Notes: generated from the sequence alone by a model not told the origin. A stretch of 64,000 nucleotides of DNA from Holothuria scabra (GCA_037179385.1 CM074185.1:48673000-48736999); one strand, 5' to 3'; shown: positions 12,147 through 23,127, counted from the first letter of the stretch. Numbers and translations: made by a program.

Positions 12147-12446
12147 TCGTCGCTGAATAGACGTAGTGGCGTATCAGCAAAAATGCACTTTTCAGATATT
12201 TGCAATCGAAAATTATAGTTTTTTAAAAGACGCTTGGAGAAAAGTTAAATAACTTATCAGTAAATTTTTTAAGCATGTGGTCAACTAATGTTTTAAGTTT
12301 ATTTTGAGCATAGATTTGATGAGATTGATGTCGCCACTTATTATTGGTACCGTAATAAACTGATAAGTCAGTATGCCCATTTTTCCAAAACCAACTTTTG
12401 TATAGAGATTTCAGATACGTCACCTGATACGCCGGTATGTCTATTT
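12147..12446. mobile_element. Foldback MITE, copy 1
   Basis: The left end TCGTCGCTGAATAGACGTAG at 12147 continues as TGGCGTATCAG. The right end at 12424-12446 is CTGATACGCCGGTATGTCTATTT, inverted to the left with about 19 of 23 matching. The second copy at 15656-15955 shares both ends. No transposase is present and target duplications are not clear. Confidence 0.6.
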
Positions 12447-15400
12447 AATCATTATGTTATTGTGTATTATATTTGAACATACGTCAACGTCATTTGAATT
12501 TTTAGGCCAAAACTGGAACCGATTGTATCGATTATCAACATTTTCATATATATTTTAATAATATGTATTATTGACTACACAATGATTAAGTTGCATCATT
12601 TTTATCTCAAGAATGAAACATTAAGTGAATTTTAGTAAACCATACCTGTAATTTAAATGTAGAAAAGGTGACAATTGAACTATTACAATCTTCTTATAAA
12701 TGAAAAAGGGCTACTGTATGAACTATTTTTAATGATTATGTGAAGGATGACATTTAAATAGGCAAAATCGAAAATGCAAATTTCCACACCACTTCAAATG
12801 ACATGCAAACAAACAACAAACAACTTAGACAGTGACACGGCATAAAAAGTTCGAAACGCAGTATGAAGCCGTTAGGGCCCGCATTGTGATTATGACTGAT
12901 AATGCAATGGGATTGTGTTAGAAAGTTGTGCCGAGTGATTAAAAAAATTTCAAGCCTGTAAATACCAACTAAGGGTTATTCATGATTTAAAATCATAAAA
13001 TCTTTTATATTTTTCTTACTTTTGTTTACAACAGTCACCCCAACAGCTTTTCTCAAACGAAAATGTAAGGTTTTCACATTTCTTTATACGGTCTGAGGGG
13101 AGTTTCCTTTCTGTGGCATTTTGTTTGAAGGCAGGGTTAGGTCCTTTTAAAAGGTTCATGAGGTCTTGATATTTTTCCTCCAATAACGTTGGACATGAAA
13201 ATCCCGAATACTCAAGGCCTGGTAATTCTTAAGTGATGGACTTACTTGTACATGTGACAAAATTTACTGTTAGTATCAAGATGGGACATCTTCAAGAATA
13301 TTTTTCTGTACTGCTCTTCCTTACTAGAACTCCCCCCAAAAAACCTTCCAACTAATCGATGAGCCATCATCGCTCAATTTACTGGAATAACGTTTCCATT
13401 CAAGGATATCTTGTGTCGATACTTTGATAACCTTAAAGGGATCTTCCTTGGACCTTTGGCTTTGCCTCCTTTCCTAGGTTCGTATAGGGGGGAGTGGGGG
13501 GGGGGTTCAATGTGTTCAAACCACCTGCAAGATCTAGAGTTCCGTTGCTGATAGCAATTATAAACAGAATGCGGAGAAATTTTTGGCGTTTTGTTTTTTC
13601 TCACCTTGCGCTCAAAGGTCCTTAAAAAAATTTCTGTCAAAGTTTGACTACTTTTATTTAAACATGATCACAACTATTAAATGCACTAGAGGCAAAGGCG
13701 GATCCAAGTGGGCCAAGCTGGTTTATTGTCCCACCAAGCATAACGGGATTTTTTCAAAAAATTGCTGAGTAATTATGTTTCCAAAAAACCTAGGCAAGAA
13801 GACTTTTACCAGCGATATAATAGCCTAGTCGATGTTCTTAATTCCGCTAAATAACCAAACGGGCTTGAGTCGAGTCCGTCTTCTGGCTAACTTTTGAGTC
13901 CCAAGTATTTATTCGCCAGTTCAACTCAAAATAATGTTGTTTGTTTCCATTCTATATCTCCCACAAATGTCATAAAATTGAATATTTTATTCATAAAGTT
14001 CCTACAGTTCGATTAGTATTGTAAAACCCTTAGCCTTTATGTCAAACGACTGACCGAGTCCAAAATAGGTGACCTATCGCTTCTTTCCCCGGAAAAGAGC
14101 TATATGGTAGGTTCTGAAAACAGCTAGGAAGAAATTTAAAACCATTGTTCCAACCTTAGAACCTGAAATTCTTCAGGTAGAGCTATTCTTGTGGCAAATG
14201 GGGAACCTAGCATATCGGAGCCTGGCTTAACCCGCCCACTTGACTCCAGTCTGGTGATTGCTGCGTTTAGTATATACGTTGTTCGCCGGTTACATATCCA
14301 GCTATCCGCAAGTTATTGGAAATCTTTGCCGCTCTTACCCTTTGCAATTCTGAACCAGAAAACGTTTCTCTTATTCGAACGGAGTTTTGATTTCACTTTA
14401 TTCAGCCGTGATTGAGGACAGACTCAAGAGGTCTACTCTACCTCAAGCACATAGAGATTGTCTGCCAGGCTCAGACCGTGATGATAACCAACGCTTTGCC
14501 AACAGAAAGTTAAAAGGATTGAAGTTTATTTTCATGATGATTAGGCTGGATATCTGCATAAATTGGCCTTTATTTTAAATTATTTACCAAGTACTTGGGA
14601 CTTCCTAACATGAAGTACTTTAATTTGTGAAACGGAATTTTTAAAGCATGAGCTCAAATAGCATGCAGATGAGGCAAGTTGCAAAGGGAAATGAAATTCC
14701 ACGTACTGTGTGAATTAAAATTTTATCCTAACTTTGTTTTGCAAATTTGAAAATAGTTGACTTCTTATTGATAATTATACCTGGGAAAACAAAATTTTCA
14801 GAAGAAAATTCACTTTACATTTGGTAACATTTTGCACCAAATCGCAACCTACGGACTAAAGTTATAGACAAATTCAGAAGGGGAGGGGGACCACATTCCC
14901 TAGACCACTCTACCAAACTATAAAGCCTTGGATCTGCCGGTTTCATACGGTCTTAGGGGTCTACGTTGGTGGGTAAAACGTTCTGCTTAAGGCGAAGTCG
15001 AAACTCTCTACTGAAGAAGATGCATACAGGCCTGCTTCCCTCTTTCAGTTCTTGATATTCCTATTACGAAAACTGCTTCAAGAGATATCAGGTATTTCAA
15101 TGATACAACATTTTTGTTCCACCTTTATCCCATTCAATAGACATCCATATTAAAAATAAACCAGGGTTTCAGGTGAAGTTTAGGATGGTAAGGTATATGA
15201 AACAATGGGAACTTGTAGAGAGTTATATTTTGGGTATTTAACCACAAGAAGTGTTCAGCAAGAATAATATTGGGCAAACATCTTCAATTCCTGATGACAT
15301 TCTTTTGTCTTATGTAAAGTCCACAAAATATTTTTCCATTTGCTGTGTACGGACATTTCAAGTTCTGTAGACCCAGTCACCTTCAGTTTCAGATCAGTTC

Positions 15401-15655
15401 ACTGGGAGAAATAATTAATTATAATTGTACTACAGCTGTAGAATCAGAAGCTGTTTGGGAAAATCATACAATGGAAATTTACAAAACCTTGCAAATTAAA
15501 CCATTCAATACAACTTTGGTTGACCACAAATTAATTTGGGGATTGAAAATGTAGACTTTGTGTCCATCAAAGTTTTTTTCTTAGCTTTCTGCACAATATA
15601 AGTACAGCAAGTACTTGATACGACACCTTGTTATATGCTCTTAACAGATCTCGAC
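12447..15655. other. Intronic stretch between two foldback MITEs
   Basis: AT-rich, with a G-tract near 13482-13505 and scattered stops. No supported exon or element boundary was found. Confidence 0.4.
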
Positions 15656-15955
15656 GAATAGACATACCGACGTATTATCATACGCCGGTGGGTGTATATT
15701 ACCCATAGGCTAGCATGCACATTTTCCAATAACATTGTGAGTCATGACGGCGTGTCATGATACGTGGGTATGACTATTTGCAGATGAAAGTCTTTTGTGA
15801 TATCTTATTATTTATTAGGTCTATAACCAATTAACTAGTTACAATTTTCATCCCAATTCTTTTCAGAATGGAGACTTTTGGTGGTAGATAATAAAAATGA
15901 TGTTATCTCCTTTTGCCAAATTTCGTCGCACGCCACTATGTCTATTCAGCGACGA
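15656..15955. mobile_element. Foldback MITE, copy 2 (opposite orientation)
   Basis: Starts GAATAGACATACCGACGTAT and ends CGCCACTATGTCTATTC, then AGCGACGA. Its right end is the near-exact reverse complement of the left end of copy 1: TCGTCGCTGAATAGAC.TAGTGGCGT, with one mismatch in 26. Internal subterminal repeats of the TACG.CGG.TATG type occur at 15670-15775. Confidence 0.6.
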
Positions 15956-16468
15956 TTTGGTCTGTGACACGAACTCAACTTCCATATTACAAATTGTGAA
16001 TATGAATGAAGTAATAGTTGTCAAGATTCTTTTTTGTTTATTATTTAAAATTGCATTTCCGTGAAAATTTTATACTTTAAAGTCATAGCTGATGTAACGA
16101 CGTTTTCCTCTTATGCCATATTTCTCAACACTTTTGGGGAAAACGAGTTTCTCACTTGTTTTATTAGTATCATTAGTTTGCTTCCATTTCTAGGCACAGA
16201 GGGGCAAAGTAAGCCGCCCCCATGAGCAAAACTTTCATAATCACAACAAAACACCGACGAAACTATGCACCAAATCACATACTTCCACATTACAAATACA
16301 AAATATGAAAAAGAAGAAAGAAAAAAAGAATGATGGACTGTGAATGACACAAACCTACTAGCAAATATCAGAATTCAACGTTTCCCAAAGAAGTACATGG
16401 TTTCTTTTATCTTCACCTCTAAACTATGGAAAGAAAGATTTTCGTCGTGTATATTTTCACATACATAC

Positions 16469-16582
16469 CTTGTCTCCTTCCACAACATAAATTGGCACGT
16501 GGTCATCTTCACGGAGAGGGAAATTTTCCAAATCAGAAAAGTAGCAAACCCCGGTCTTCAAATTGTTAATCAAGGCAATACC
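16469..16582 (-). CDS. BRICHOS-type secreted protein, exon 3
   Basis: Bounded by acceptor TTTTACAACAG and donor GACAAG|GTATGT. It is 114 nt, 38 codons, phase 0 at both ends. It encodes GIALINNLKTGVCYFSDLEN and then ...VVEGDK. The fourth-from-first line of BRICHOS domains is a (V/I).D(Y/F)..G(I/L)......CY pattern. Here the Cys (about residue 89) lies 16 residues after the Asp of exon 2 (about residue 73), the same spacing as Asp105-Cys121 in human pro-surfactant protein C. Phase and domain continuity with exons 2 and 4 are the strongest support for the gene model. Confidence 0.82.
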
Positions 16583-18363
16583 CTGTTGTAAAATGCAATC
16601 AAAGTTGACCGTTTGTTCAAATGAACGATTCTTTCAGAAGTGAATGTATTAAGTCAATAGTTGCATTTATGGTGTCATAGGCAAACCCCCATGTCGAATT
16701 TTGAAACTTACGCTTCAAACATGCTGTCTTTGGTTTTTGCACCTATCGGGAAATCGAATTTAAAGGGAACTTTAGGCAAAAATTTACATTTCATATGTAG
16801 AGGAAAACTGTACCTAAAAAACATGGTCAACCTTCCATTCCAGTCAGACATGTTTTTCTCGAAATTTCAGCAAACTAAGGAAATTACTAGATTTGTGTTC
16901 CAGAGTGAACGAAAACTCATTCACCTCTCACGACAAGCAATACTTCTTTTTAGTAGCCCTTCCACGGATATTCTCAAATGCTCTTTGATTGACAGTAAGT
17001 TAAAAAAAATCCAACAACAGTACCGAAGCTGATGAAACACAGTATGAGCTGTACTGAGAATGTTTTGGGTACACATTGGGGTCTTGTATACTCACCCGAG
17101 TCACCCTGAAATACTAAACTGAAATTGTGTCGGAATGTTGATGCGTTTCAGACAGTTGTGATTGGGCTTAAGAGCAGGTGAGAAGAGTTGTAACTGTTTG
17201 GGTAAGAGGATTACGCATTTAAAGGCAGCAAGGGTTATGTAATTGCCTCGTTTTAACAAGGGATGATTACAAATTGATTTTTTCAGTTTGTTGTGTTGAA
17301 GGTGATGTGCGGAATGCAAAGTTTGTAAAGTTTACATGCGACTTTTGCAATCGCAGTCTGATAACATGATGTAGTTTGATCATGGTTTTAACGCTTGAAG
17401 AAAAAAAAGACCGCTCATGAATTTGTGGATATGATTTTATGCTCTTGCTTCAAGTTCACTTTCAGATGAAAGGGTGGCATTTTTTGTTCATATCTTGAGA
17501 ACGACATATCGTATTTCAATGAAGAGTTCACCAAAATGTTGAAAGTAGGTAATTGACTGTTTAAACTTGTATTGGCCTTAAAATTTTTTAAAGTAGTATT
17601 CCTTTTATTGCCATAGCAGTGCAGTGTCTTTTGACCATCACAAGTAATAAATGAGCAAGACTTAAAGTGATTATAGATTTAAGGTAATCAATATCTTCTT
17701 TGAGGTACTCTTAATGTCAGAGGTTAACGTAATGTACACGCAAATTGTATGAATATTCAATATTAACGTCATGATTTGAGTTGTCCTCGCCTTATCAGTT
17801 AAATTTTACATAGTTTCCGTTTACATGTAATTTAAGTTACGTGTTGACAAGTTCGTTATGATATGTTCTCTATGTGTTTCGGAGAGTTTCGTTTTGGTTG
17901 TAATACAGTTCATTTCGTTTTCGGTCAGTCCCCTCTCGAGTCCTCTTCTTTAGTCTTTTGTTCGTCTTCACTTTCCGAAAACCGCCCACGTTTCCGTTAC
18001 CACCGCGTTACACTGGTGGCAGGGGTGGGATACTCAACTGTTTTGCGACCAAAACGGAACTCTTTTTGATAATAGGAGACATTTCACATCAAGCTTGCCA
18101 TCAGATAACTTAAATTATATTCAAATGATTTAACAACGGAAACCTCATGATATTCAAATAACAAAGTGAAGGCGATTCAGACCATGACGTAAATACTGAG
18201 GAAACTCTAACAACTTTGCATTTTGCATTCCGTTTGTCTCTTACAGTTATATAAAAACCAAATAGAGTTTTTGTCATAACCAAAACTCAAAACTGCTCTT
18301 CAGATTTTACCATATTTTCCTGCTTCATTTTCACAAAATGTATACTTGCTTTAAAACACTTAC
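16583..18363 (-). other. Intron 2 of the BRICHOS-type gene
   Basis: Between donor CGT|GTAAGTG at 18363 and acceptor CAACAG at 16583. It holds a 123-codon plus-strand ORF at 16661-17032 without a recognisable domain and the LTR-like segment at 17.7-18.0 kb. Confidence 0.6.
17733..18032 (+). repeat. Possible solo LTR end followed by a primer-binding-site-like sequence
   Basis: CCGCGTTACA at 18004-18013 is followed at once by CTGGTGGCAGGGGTGGGAT. This resembles the junction between an LTR ending in CA and the TGGTGGCAG-type primer-binding site of some Gypsy-like retrotransposons. A possible LTR start TGTACACG lies near 17733. No second LTR or pol sequence is visible nearby, so this is tentative. 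Confidence 0.3.
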
Positions 18364-18510
18364 ACGTCTATAGTCAAGTGTAACGATGAATTGATCTCCC
18401 TTATCTGTCAGAGTGACGATATGGTCCAAAACGGTCCTTGTTTCATAATGCTTGATTCCATTTATTTCAAATTCCAGAGGCTGTTGAACAGAATCCATTG
18501 CATGACGAGA
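18364..18510 (-). CDS. BRICHOS-type secreted protein, exon 2
   Basis: Acceptor AAAATGACAG and donor CGT|GTAAGTG bound 147 nt, 49 codons, phase 0 to phase 0. It encodes PLEFEINGIKHYETRTV and ends FIVTLDYRR. The F.(V/I)NG start and the strand ending in the conserved (V/I).D(Y/F) fit the N-terminal half of a BRICHOS domain with its linker. It joins in frame to the signal-peptide exon at 19469 and to exon 3, which continues GIALINN, much as VYDYQRLLIAY does in surfactant protein C. Confidence 0.82.
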
Positions 18511-18783
18511 CTGTCATTTTATAGTCTTTTAACTGATTTATACATTTGTAACAAATTTAAGGTAATGGAAGATATATTTGAAAACAAATTGATTGTAATT
18601 TAACCATTCATCACATACGTAGTCAGCTGTGAGCCTTGACCGCTCAATGAGAAACATGTCCCCTAGACGGAAATTTAGTAAGTCATATTCAAAAGTCAAA
18701 ATACAGACTGCAATTATCTCTATTATGAAAATTTATCCTGAAATAAATGTTAGCATAAAGGAAAGGCATATGCGTTGTCATAC

Positions 18784-18900
18784 ATAAAAAGTCAATCCTT
18801 TGTAATTAATAACATCACAAAATATGTCAAATACTTTTCGGCCATAGACACATGTGCATTCTAAATATGATACACCATTAACATGAAAGTCCACTGTCGC
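18784..18900 (-). CDS. Exon-2-like segment: alternative or decayed duplicate exon
   Basis: An acceptor-like ATGTTACAG precedes and a donor-like TAT|GTATGA follows an open stretch of 117 nt, 39 codons, phase 0 at both ends. It reads VDFHVNGVSYLECTCV, which lines up with LEFEINGIKHYETRTV of exon 2 (F, NG, E and V conserved), and ends GLTFY where exon 2 has VTLDY. It lies between exons 1 and 2 of the BRICHOS-type gene. It could be a mutually exclusive exon, an included extra exon, or a relic of exon duplication. The open frame extends upstream, so the true 5' border is uncertain. Confidence 0.45.
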
Positions 18901-19468
18901 CTGTAACATAATGTGGGACTTAGGAAACATGTTATCGAAGTGTATCTCTTGATTCACCCACACAAATTGCTCAAACTTTGTTAAAGGTAACCACTTAGTA
19001 ATTGTAATGATAAGTGACAATAGCTGTTACGTGTTAGATATCTGTCTAAAGTTTCTCAGTGAAACGGTATGGACAACATCAATATTCTAGGACAGCAGTC
19101 TTACAGTAACAATATAAGGAATCACTTGTCCTTAGTTTCAATGAACTTTTCTCCACGTAAAGGGACTACTTTGAGATAAGAACAATTGATGATTGAAAAA
19201 GAACGCTGATCATTCTGAACGTTGAACGCTGATCGTAGCAGTTTCGACAATACACAGACGTTCAGCAATAAGTAACAGGTAAAAAAAAATACTAAAGAGT
19301 GGGACTTTGGGTTTTTCTCATTTTAATTTCATGGTGTAAAAGAAAGAGCTCAAGTGGATGCAAAAAGAAGGAAGCACGGTGACGTATCTTAGATTTCTCT
19401 GAATTTGCAATCACAGTATCAGTAGTATTTGATCTTGCTTTGGTATAACTAACTTTGGAATATCTTAC

Positions 19469-19549
19469 CTCCTCGGTCACAGGAAGAGCCACACTACCTA
19501 AAACTACCAGCACTCCGATGAGAAAGTAAACCGTACAAGATTTGAACAT
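19469..19549 (-). CDS. BRICHOS-type secreted protein, exon 1 (signal peptide)
   Basis: ATG at 19549 opens a 27-codon exon ending at a consensus donor, GAGGAG|GTAAGA, phase 0. It encodes a signal peptide: MFKSC, then the hydrophobic core VYFLIGVLVVLG, then SVA as a likely cleavage site, then LPVTEE. The start is preceded by AAAA, and a TTAAAATAG box lies about 45 nt upstream, which may act as a TATA element. With exons 2-4 this gives a 229-residue secreted protein. BRICHOS is a chaperone-like domain in secreted or membrane precursors that protects a hydrophobic or aggregation-prone segment, often placed C-terminal to it. Confidence 0.78.
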
Positions 19550-19579
19550 TTTTAATGTCTTGTGGATTATGATCAGCGA

Positions 19580-19605
19580 GCTTGAAACTGGTTTGGGCTA
19601 TTTTA
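19580..19605 (-). promoter_or_regulatory. Possible TATA-like element upstream of the BRICHOS-type gene
   Basis: Read on the minus strand, CTTAAAATAGCCC sits 40-55 nt before the ATG and about 30 nt before a plausible start in AGCTCGCTGATCA. A second TATATAAG lies near 19890 and could serve a longer leader. Inferred from position only. Confidence 0.3.
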
Positions 19606-20130
19606 AGGAGAATGAAGACAAATATTCAGGATCATTCACTATAAACATAACGATGCAACACCCTTACTAGTCTTGGTCAAGACGTTATTACACCTTTCCT
19701 ACCAGAACTCAAAAAGAGGGCGGGCTTTAAATTGACTGTTTTGCAGATAAGTTACCTTCAGAAATAACAGCCAGAAGACAACGGTACGAAAAGGCCTTTC
19801 TTTTCTTGTGGGAGTATGCATGACGTTTCATGACGTCATAGCTCATTAATACGTAATTAGATAAAACTTGCCATTTTCGAGGGCTTATATATCAGTTATT
19901 AGGTTGTTTTAAAGTAAACCAATGGTTGAATTTTACTAATAAGAAATGCGAAAATCAAATTTTGCCAATTACAGGTAACTTCAAGCATTGCAAAGTGCAT
20001 TTTGGCCAAATTTTGGAAAAGTTACGTAGCTGCATCTGAACTGTTCAGAAAATTCGATTTTTGTTATTTAATCGCGCTATTTCCAATTTTAAAAACTTGC
20101 ATATTCAATGAAAAATTTCTTAATCTACAA
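19606..20130. other. Upstream region of the BRICHOS-type gene
   Basis: Contains palindromic CATGACGTCATAG near 19831 with a CRE-like TGACGTCA and a second ATGACG next to it, plus TATATATC near 19886. No coding exon was seen. Regulatory meaning is inference. Confidence 0.35.
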
Positions 20131-20132
20131 TT

Positions 20133-20375
20133 TTAATTAAACTGCTTTTTTAACCATTCTTTCACGAAGTCAAGTTCACGGCAAAAACAGGGCGATTCTT
20201 TGACCAGTGGCTTCGTGAACAACAATCTCCACACTGTTCTCCATTGTACTGCACGTACTGATTGTGCGAAATAATTCGATGCGTACAGTATATCACGAGT
20301 GTACGTTGAGTCAACCGGTACCATAAGTCGGTCATTTTCGTAATAATAAAATGAGGGGATTACACTTGTTTTATG
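20133..20375 (-). CDS. Open reading frame of about 80 codons, unrecognised
   Basis: An uninterrupted minus-strand frame from about 20375 to a TAA at 20133 includes MVPVDSTYTRDILYASNYFA and ends FVKEWLKKQFN. Amino-acid use looks protein-like, but no domain was recognised and no good acceptor was identified. Its last part (coding CRELDFVKE) is duplicated at 22252-22283. It could be a terminal exon of a gene whose other exon is at 21671-21768, or chance. Confidence 0.3.
   Translation of the reverse strand, partial: HKTSVIPSFYYYENDRLMVPVDSTYTRDILYASNYFAQSVRAVQWRTVWRLLFTKPLVKESPCFCRELDFVKEWLKKQFN
20154..20186. repeat. 30-bp direct repeat, left copy
   Basis: ATTCTTTCACGAAGTCAAGT and on through TCACGGCAAA recurs at 22252-22283 with one mismatch (ATTCTTTAACG...). 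Confidence 0.7.
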
Positions 20376-20670
20376 ACCGACTCAAGGTGGCCCTTTGCTA
20401 CGTAATATCCATTGTATAAAATATAAATTTAAAAGAAGATATGTGATTTTATTTCAATCAAAGGGTATATCATAAATGTAAACATGCTAGTAAAGGTTCC
20501 ATGGACTGCAGGCTTTGTTCAAAATAGTGAACTAACAGCAATCATTATTTCTAGTAAGCAACTGGCATAACTGTGTCATTGACTGATCTTACTGAGCAGT
20601 AGAGAGTAATTAGGTCCTGAGAGGTAGAACTCTCATGCCAGTTAGCATGTTTCCCCCTATTTATTTTTTT

Positions 20671-20699
20671 GGGGTGGGGGTGGGGGTGGGGGTGGGGGT
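20671..20699 (+). repeat. (GGGGGT)n microsatellite
   Basis: Five near-perfect GGGGT/GGGGGT units. G-rich and potentially quadruplex-forming. Confidence 0.85.
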
Positions 20700-21670
20700 A
20701 TTGAGTGTGGTGGTAGGGTGCTTTGTGTGGAAAAGGGCTATACTACACTCTCCTAGATTTTCTGTTAAATGCAAGATCACTTCATGCAAGCATTTGGGAA
20801 GGATTTTACAAATTAAAACTGGAATCTCAGTATATTTATATTGATCTCAGTAAATAAACCTGGAGGAACATATCAATGCAAGCAAATGATGCACTTTATT
20901 TCTTAAATATGCGCGATGAAAAATTAGTCTTTGCCTTAGGATTTTTGTCTTACGATTTGATGGGGAAACTATATTTCACTGACTGAGGCTGGGATATCTG
21001 GCTCTATAGCTACCCAGCGCTATTTCTCAGTATGACATGTAATCCTGCTACTGCATAAATTATTCTACTGAAAAGTACCAGCAGGGTAGGTAACTCCCTG
21101 TCAGTACACTGCTTTAAGGTTAACATTGACAAGTTCTTCCATGACAGGTAGAATCTGATTGTTTGGGGCTGTTTAATTGTTTAGGTTTGGTGGTTTGACT
21201 TTTGATAGGGTTTAGACTTCAGGGCATCTTTTGGGACCTTGGCCCAGCTCCTTTGCCCTTCAACCTATTATGTTATGTTAATTGCTGCTAGCTGTTCCCT
21301 TCAAAATTCTAGGCCTGTAGGCCTACAGGACTGAACTGGGCAGCAACTAGCTAAGGGTGTGCAACACTTTCCCACAAATATATCCACATACCACTTAATT
21401 CATCAGACTGACTGTTGCAATGTGCAATGCTCAGTCCAGAATGACAAGCAAAAATATGCAATTCAAGAGCACACTATTTTAGTTGCAATTCTCACATTTG
21501 CCCACAGATAAATTTCTACAAAATATTATTGTGAGTCATTATATCATGGTAAGAAATAGACCCAACAATTACATGGCCTTTAGGTCTTGTACTTATAGAT
21601 CAGTTTCATATGCAACTTATTGGCAGAAATCATGACTTGAGAAAATCACCGAAATGTCTGGAAGACTTAC
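20700..21670. other. Intergenic or intronic stretch
   Basis: Contains a TAGGCCTGTAGGCCTACAGG palindromic cluster near 21310. No exon was recognised. Confidence 0.35.
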
Positions 21671-21768
21671 CTTAATTTATCGCATAAAGCAAGACTAACA
21701 AGAAATATTCTAGCAGTACATGTACTGAAAAATGGTACTAATCCAGTCCTCTGTTCATCCTCAGGCAA
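21671..21768 (-). CDS. Candidate internal exon of an unrecognised gene
   Basis: A polypyrimidine acceptor (CTCTACACTTTTCAG) and a consensus donor (TTAAG|GTAAGT) bound 98 nt, phase 0 in and phase 2 out. It encodes LPEDEQRTGLVPFFSTCTAR followed by IFLVSLALCDKL. Both splice sites are strong and the only open frame is protein-like. The family was not recognised and no neighbouring exon could be joined with confidence. Direction is away from the 23.1-kb plus-strand exon, suggesting a divergent pair. Confidence 0.5.
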
Positions 21769-22251
21769 CTGAAAAGTGTAGAGATTTAGCAATGCACTAG
21801 ACGGTAACTGGCAATCAAACACACAGTGACACATAGCACTGCATGCACTGGGCCTGGACAATTAATTTCTGTGTAAATAGGCGCCTTGTTAAAGACACTA
21901 GAAAGAATGATCATGCACGTTATAACCATTGAAACAACTGTTCTAAGGATTCCACAAAACTAGTAGTATGGAGAGGGTCTATAGCTAGCTCAGATGAACA
22001 TCATGTATTGTTATGACTCAATCAGTGTTGTATTGGTTGGCATGCATAAAATTGCATACTTACAACGTGCGTTGCTGGCTCACCACTAACGTCCAATACA
22101 AACCTGTGCAAATGTACACGCAAAACTATCGAATTTCAAGTGAATTTAGTAGGCACCATTTCACCATTGCAGGATCATTTCCAATCGCAAAATTGATACC
22201 AATAGGGAGCTAAGACTCTTTTCTAACTGATTTTACCAAGTTTATCTGTTT

Positions 22252-22283
22252 TTATTCTTTAACGAAGTCAAGTTCACGGCAAA
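22252..22283. repeat. 30-bp direct repeat, right copy
   Basis: Near-identical to 20154-20186, 2.1 kb away in the same orientation. Too long for a usual target-site duplication; more likely a partial local duplication. Confidence 0.65.
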
Positions 22284-22289
22284 TATGCA

Positions 22290-23127
22290 GCAACTTTTTA
22301 AGCCTTGAAAAAGGCTACCTTATTTCGTTACCTGATTTTTCACTTACTACGATCAATCGGAAAATGTTCAAAGTCTTTCTAGGAAAATAAGACTTTCGAA
22401 ATTCGAATCATCATGTTTTGGTACTTTGTTACGCCTTCTTTTGCATTATTCATCAACGTAAACCTAAGGATACATCAAGTGTGAGTTCCGCGAAATGTCA
22501 TCAGTTGCTTCAATTTTTTGGGGCGGGGCTACAAGAAAACTTGGTTTTCAGCTCATTAACTCGCCCGTTGTCCGATGGCTGATAACGTCTTGGAGATTTT
22601 GGCAAATTAGGGGCGCTTACATATGTTAATGAGACAGGTTATAAACATGGGTATTCATCACTTGACCAAACCCTGTCGGGGAATTCCCTGTGATCGGACT
22701 TGCGCCAAAGTATCGTAATGAATTTTTGAGACTCGGATTTGCAACATAATAATTAGTTTCTCAGTCGGTGGAGATAAACTAGTCAAAATAATACCACCTG
22801 CAGTTTTGTGAAAACATTATTGGAGACGCTTAGCTATCTTTCAAAGAAATACTTCCTCAATTTGAAATCACTCTAACGTCAGCCTGTCTAGCCTTTATTA
22901 CTGTATTATCAATATCAGTGTTCGTAATCGTAGGCTAGTCAGTCATTGTACATGCATATGGCTGCTTTTCAATAACGTTTTCATGTTATTTCAATGAAGA
23001 CTGCTATAGCCTATGTGTAATATGTCCCAGGCTCCCAGTCTTTTTCAATACATCCCTAGTACTATAGTACTATGAGTGAGAAAGCCAACATTCATGCTTC
23101 ATAACCGTAGCCTCAGTGCTGCACAGG
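22290..23127. promoter_or_regulatory. Possible divergent promoter region
   Basis: Relatively CpG-rich patches (CTCGCCCGTTGTCCGATGG near 22560 and TTGCGCCAAAG near 22700) lie between a minus-strand exon candidate at 21.7 kb and a plus-strand first-exon candidate at 23.1 kb. This fits a shared promoter, by position only. Confidence 0.25.

Larger units (their letters stand above)
8512..16468 (-). other. Large intron 3 of the BRICHOS-type gene
   Basis: Runs from donor GACAAG|GTATGT at 16468 to acceptor CACTATAG at 8512, about 8 kb. It contains the tandem duplication at 8.8-10.4 kb, a TTAA MITE, an L1-like fragment and two foldback MITEs, all listed separately. A further phase-0 exon could be hidden here; I did not find one. 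Confidence 0.55.

Noticed and set aside
16661..17032. 123-codon plus ORF as a gene
   Set aside because: It lies in intron 2 of the BRICHOS-type gene, has no domain and no promoter or splice support.
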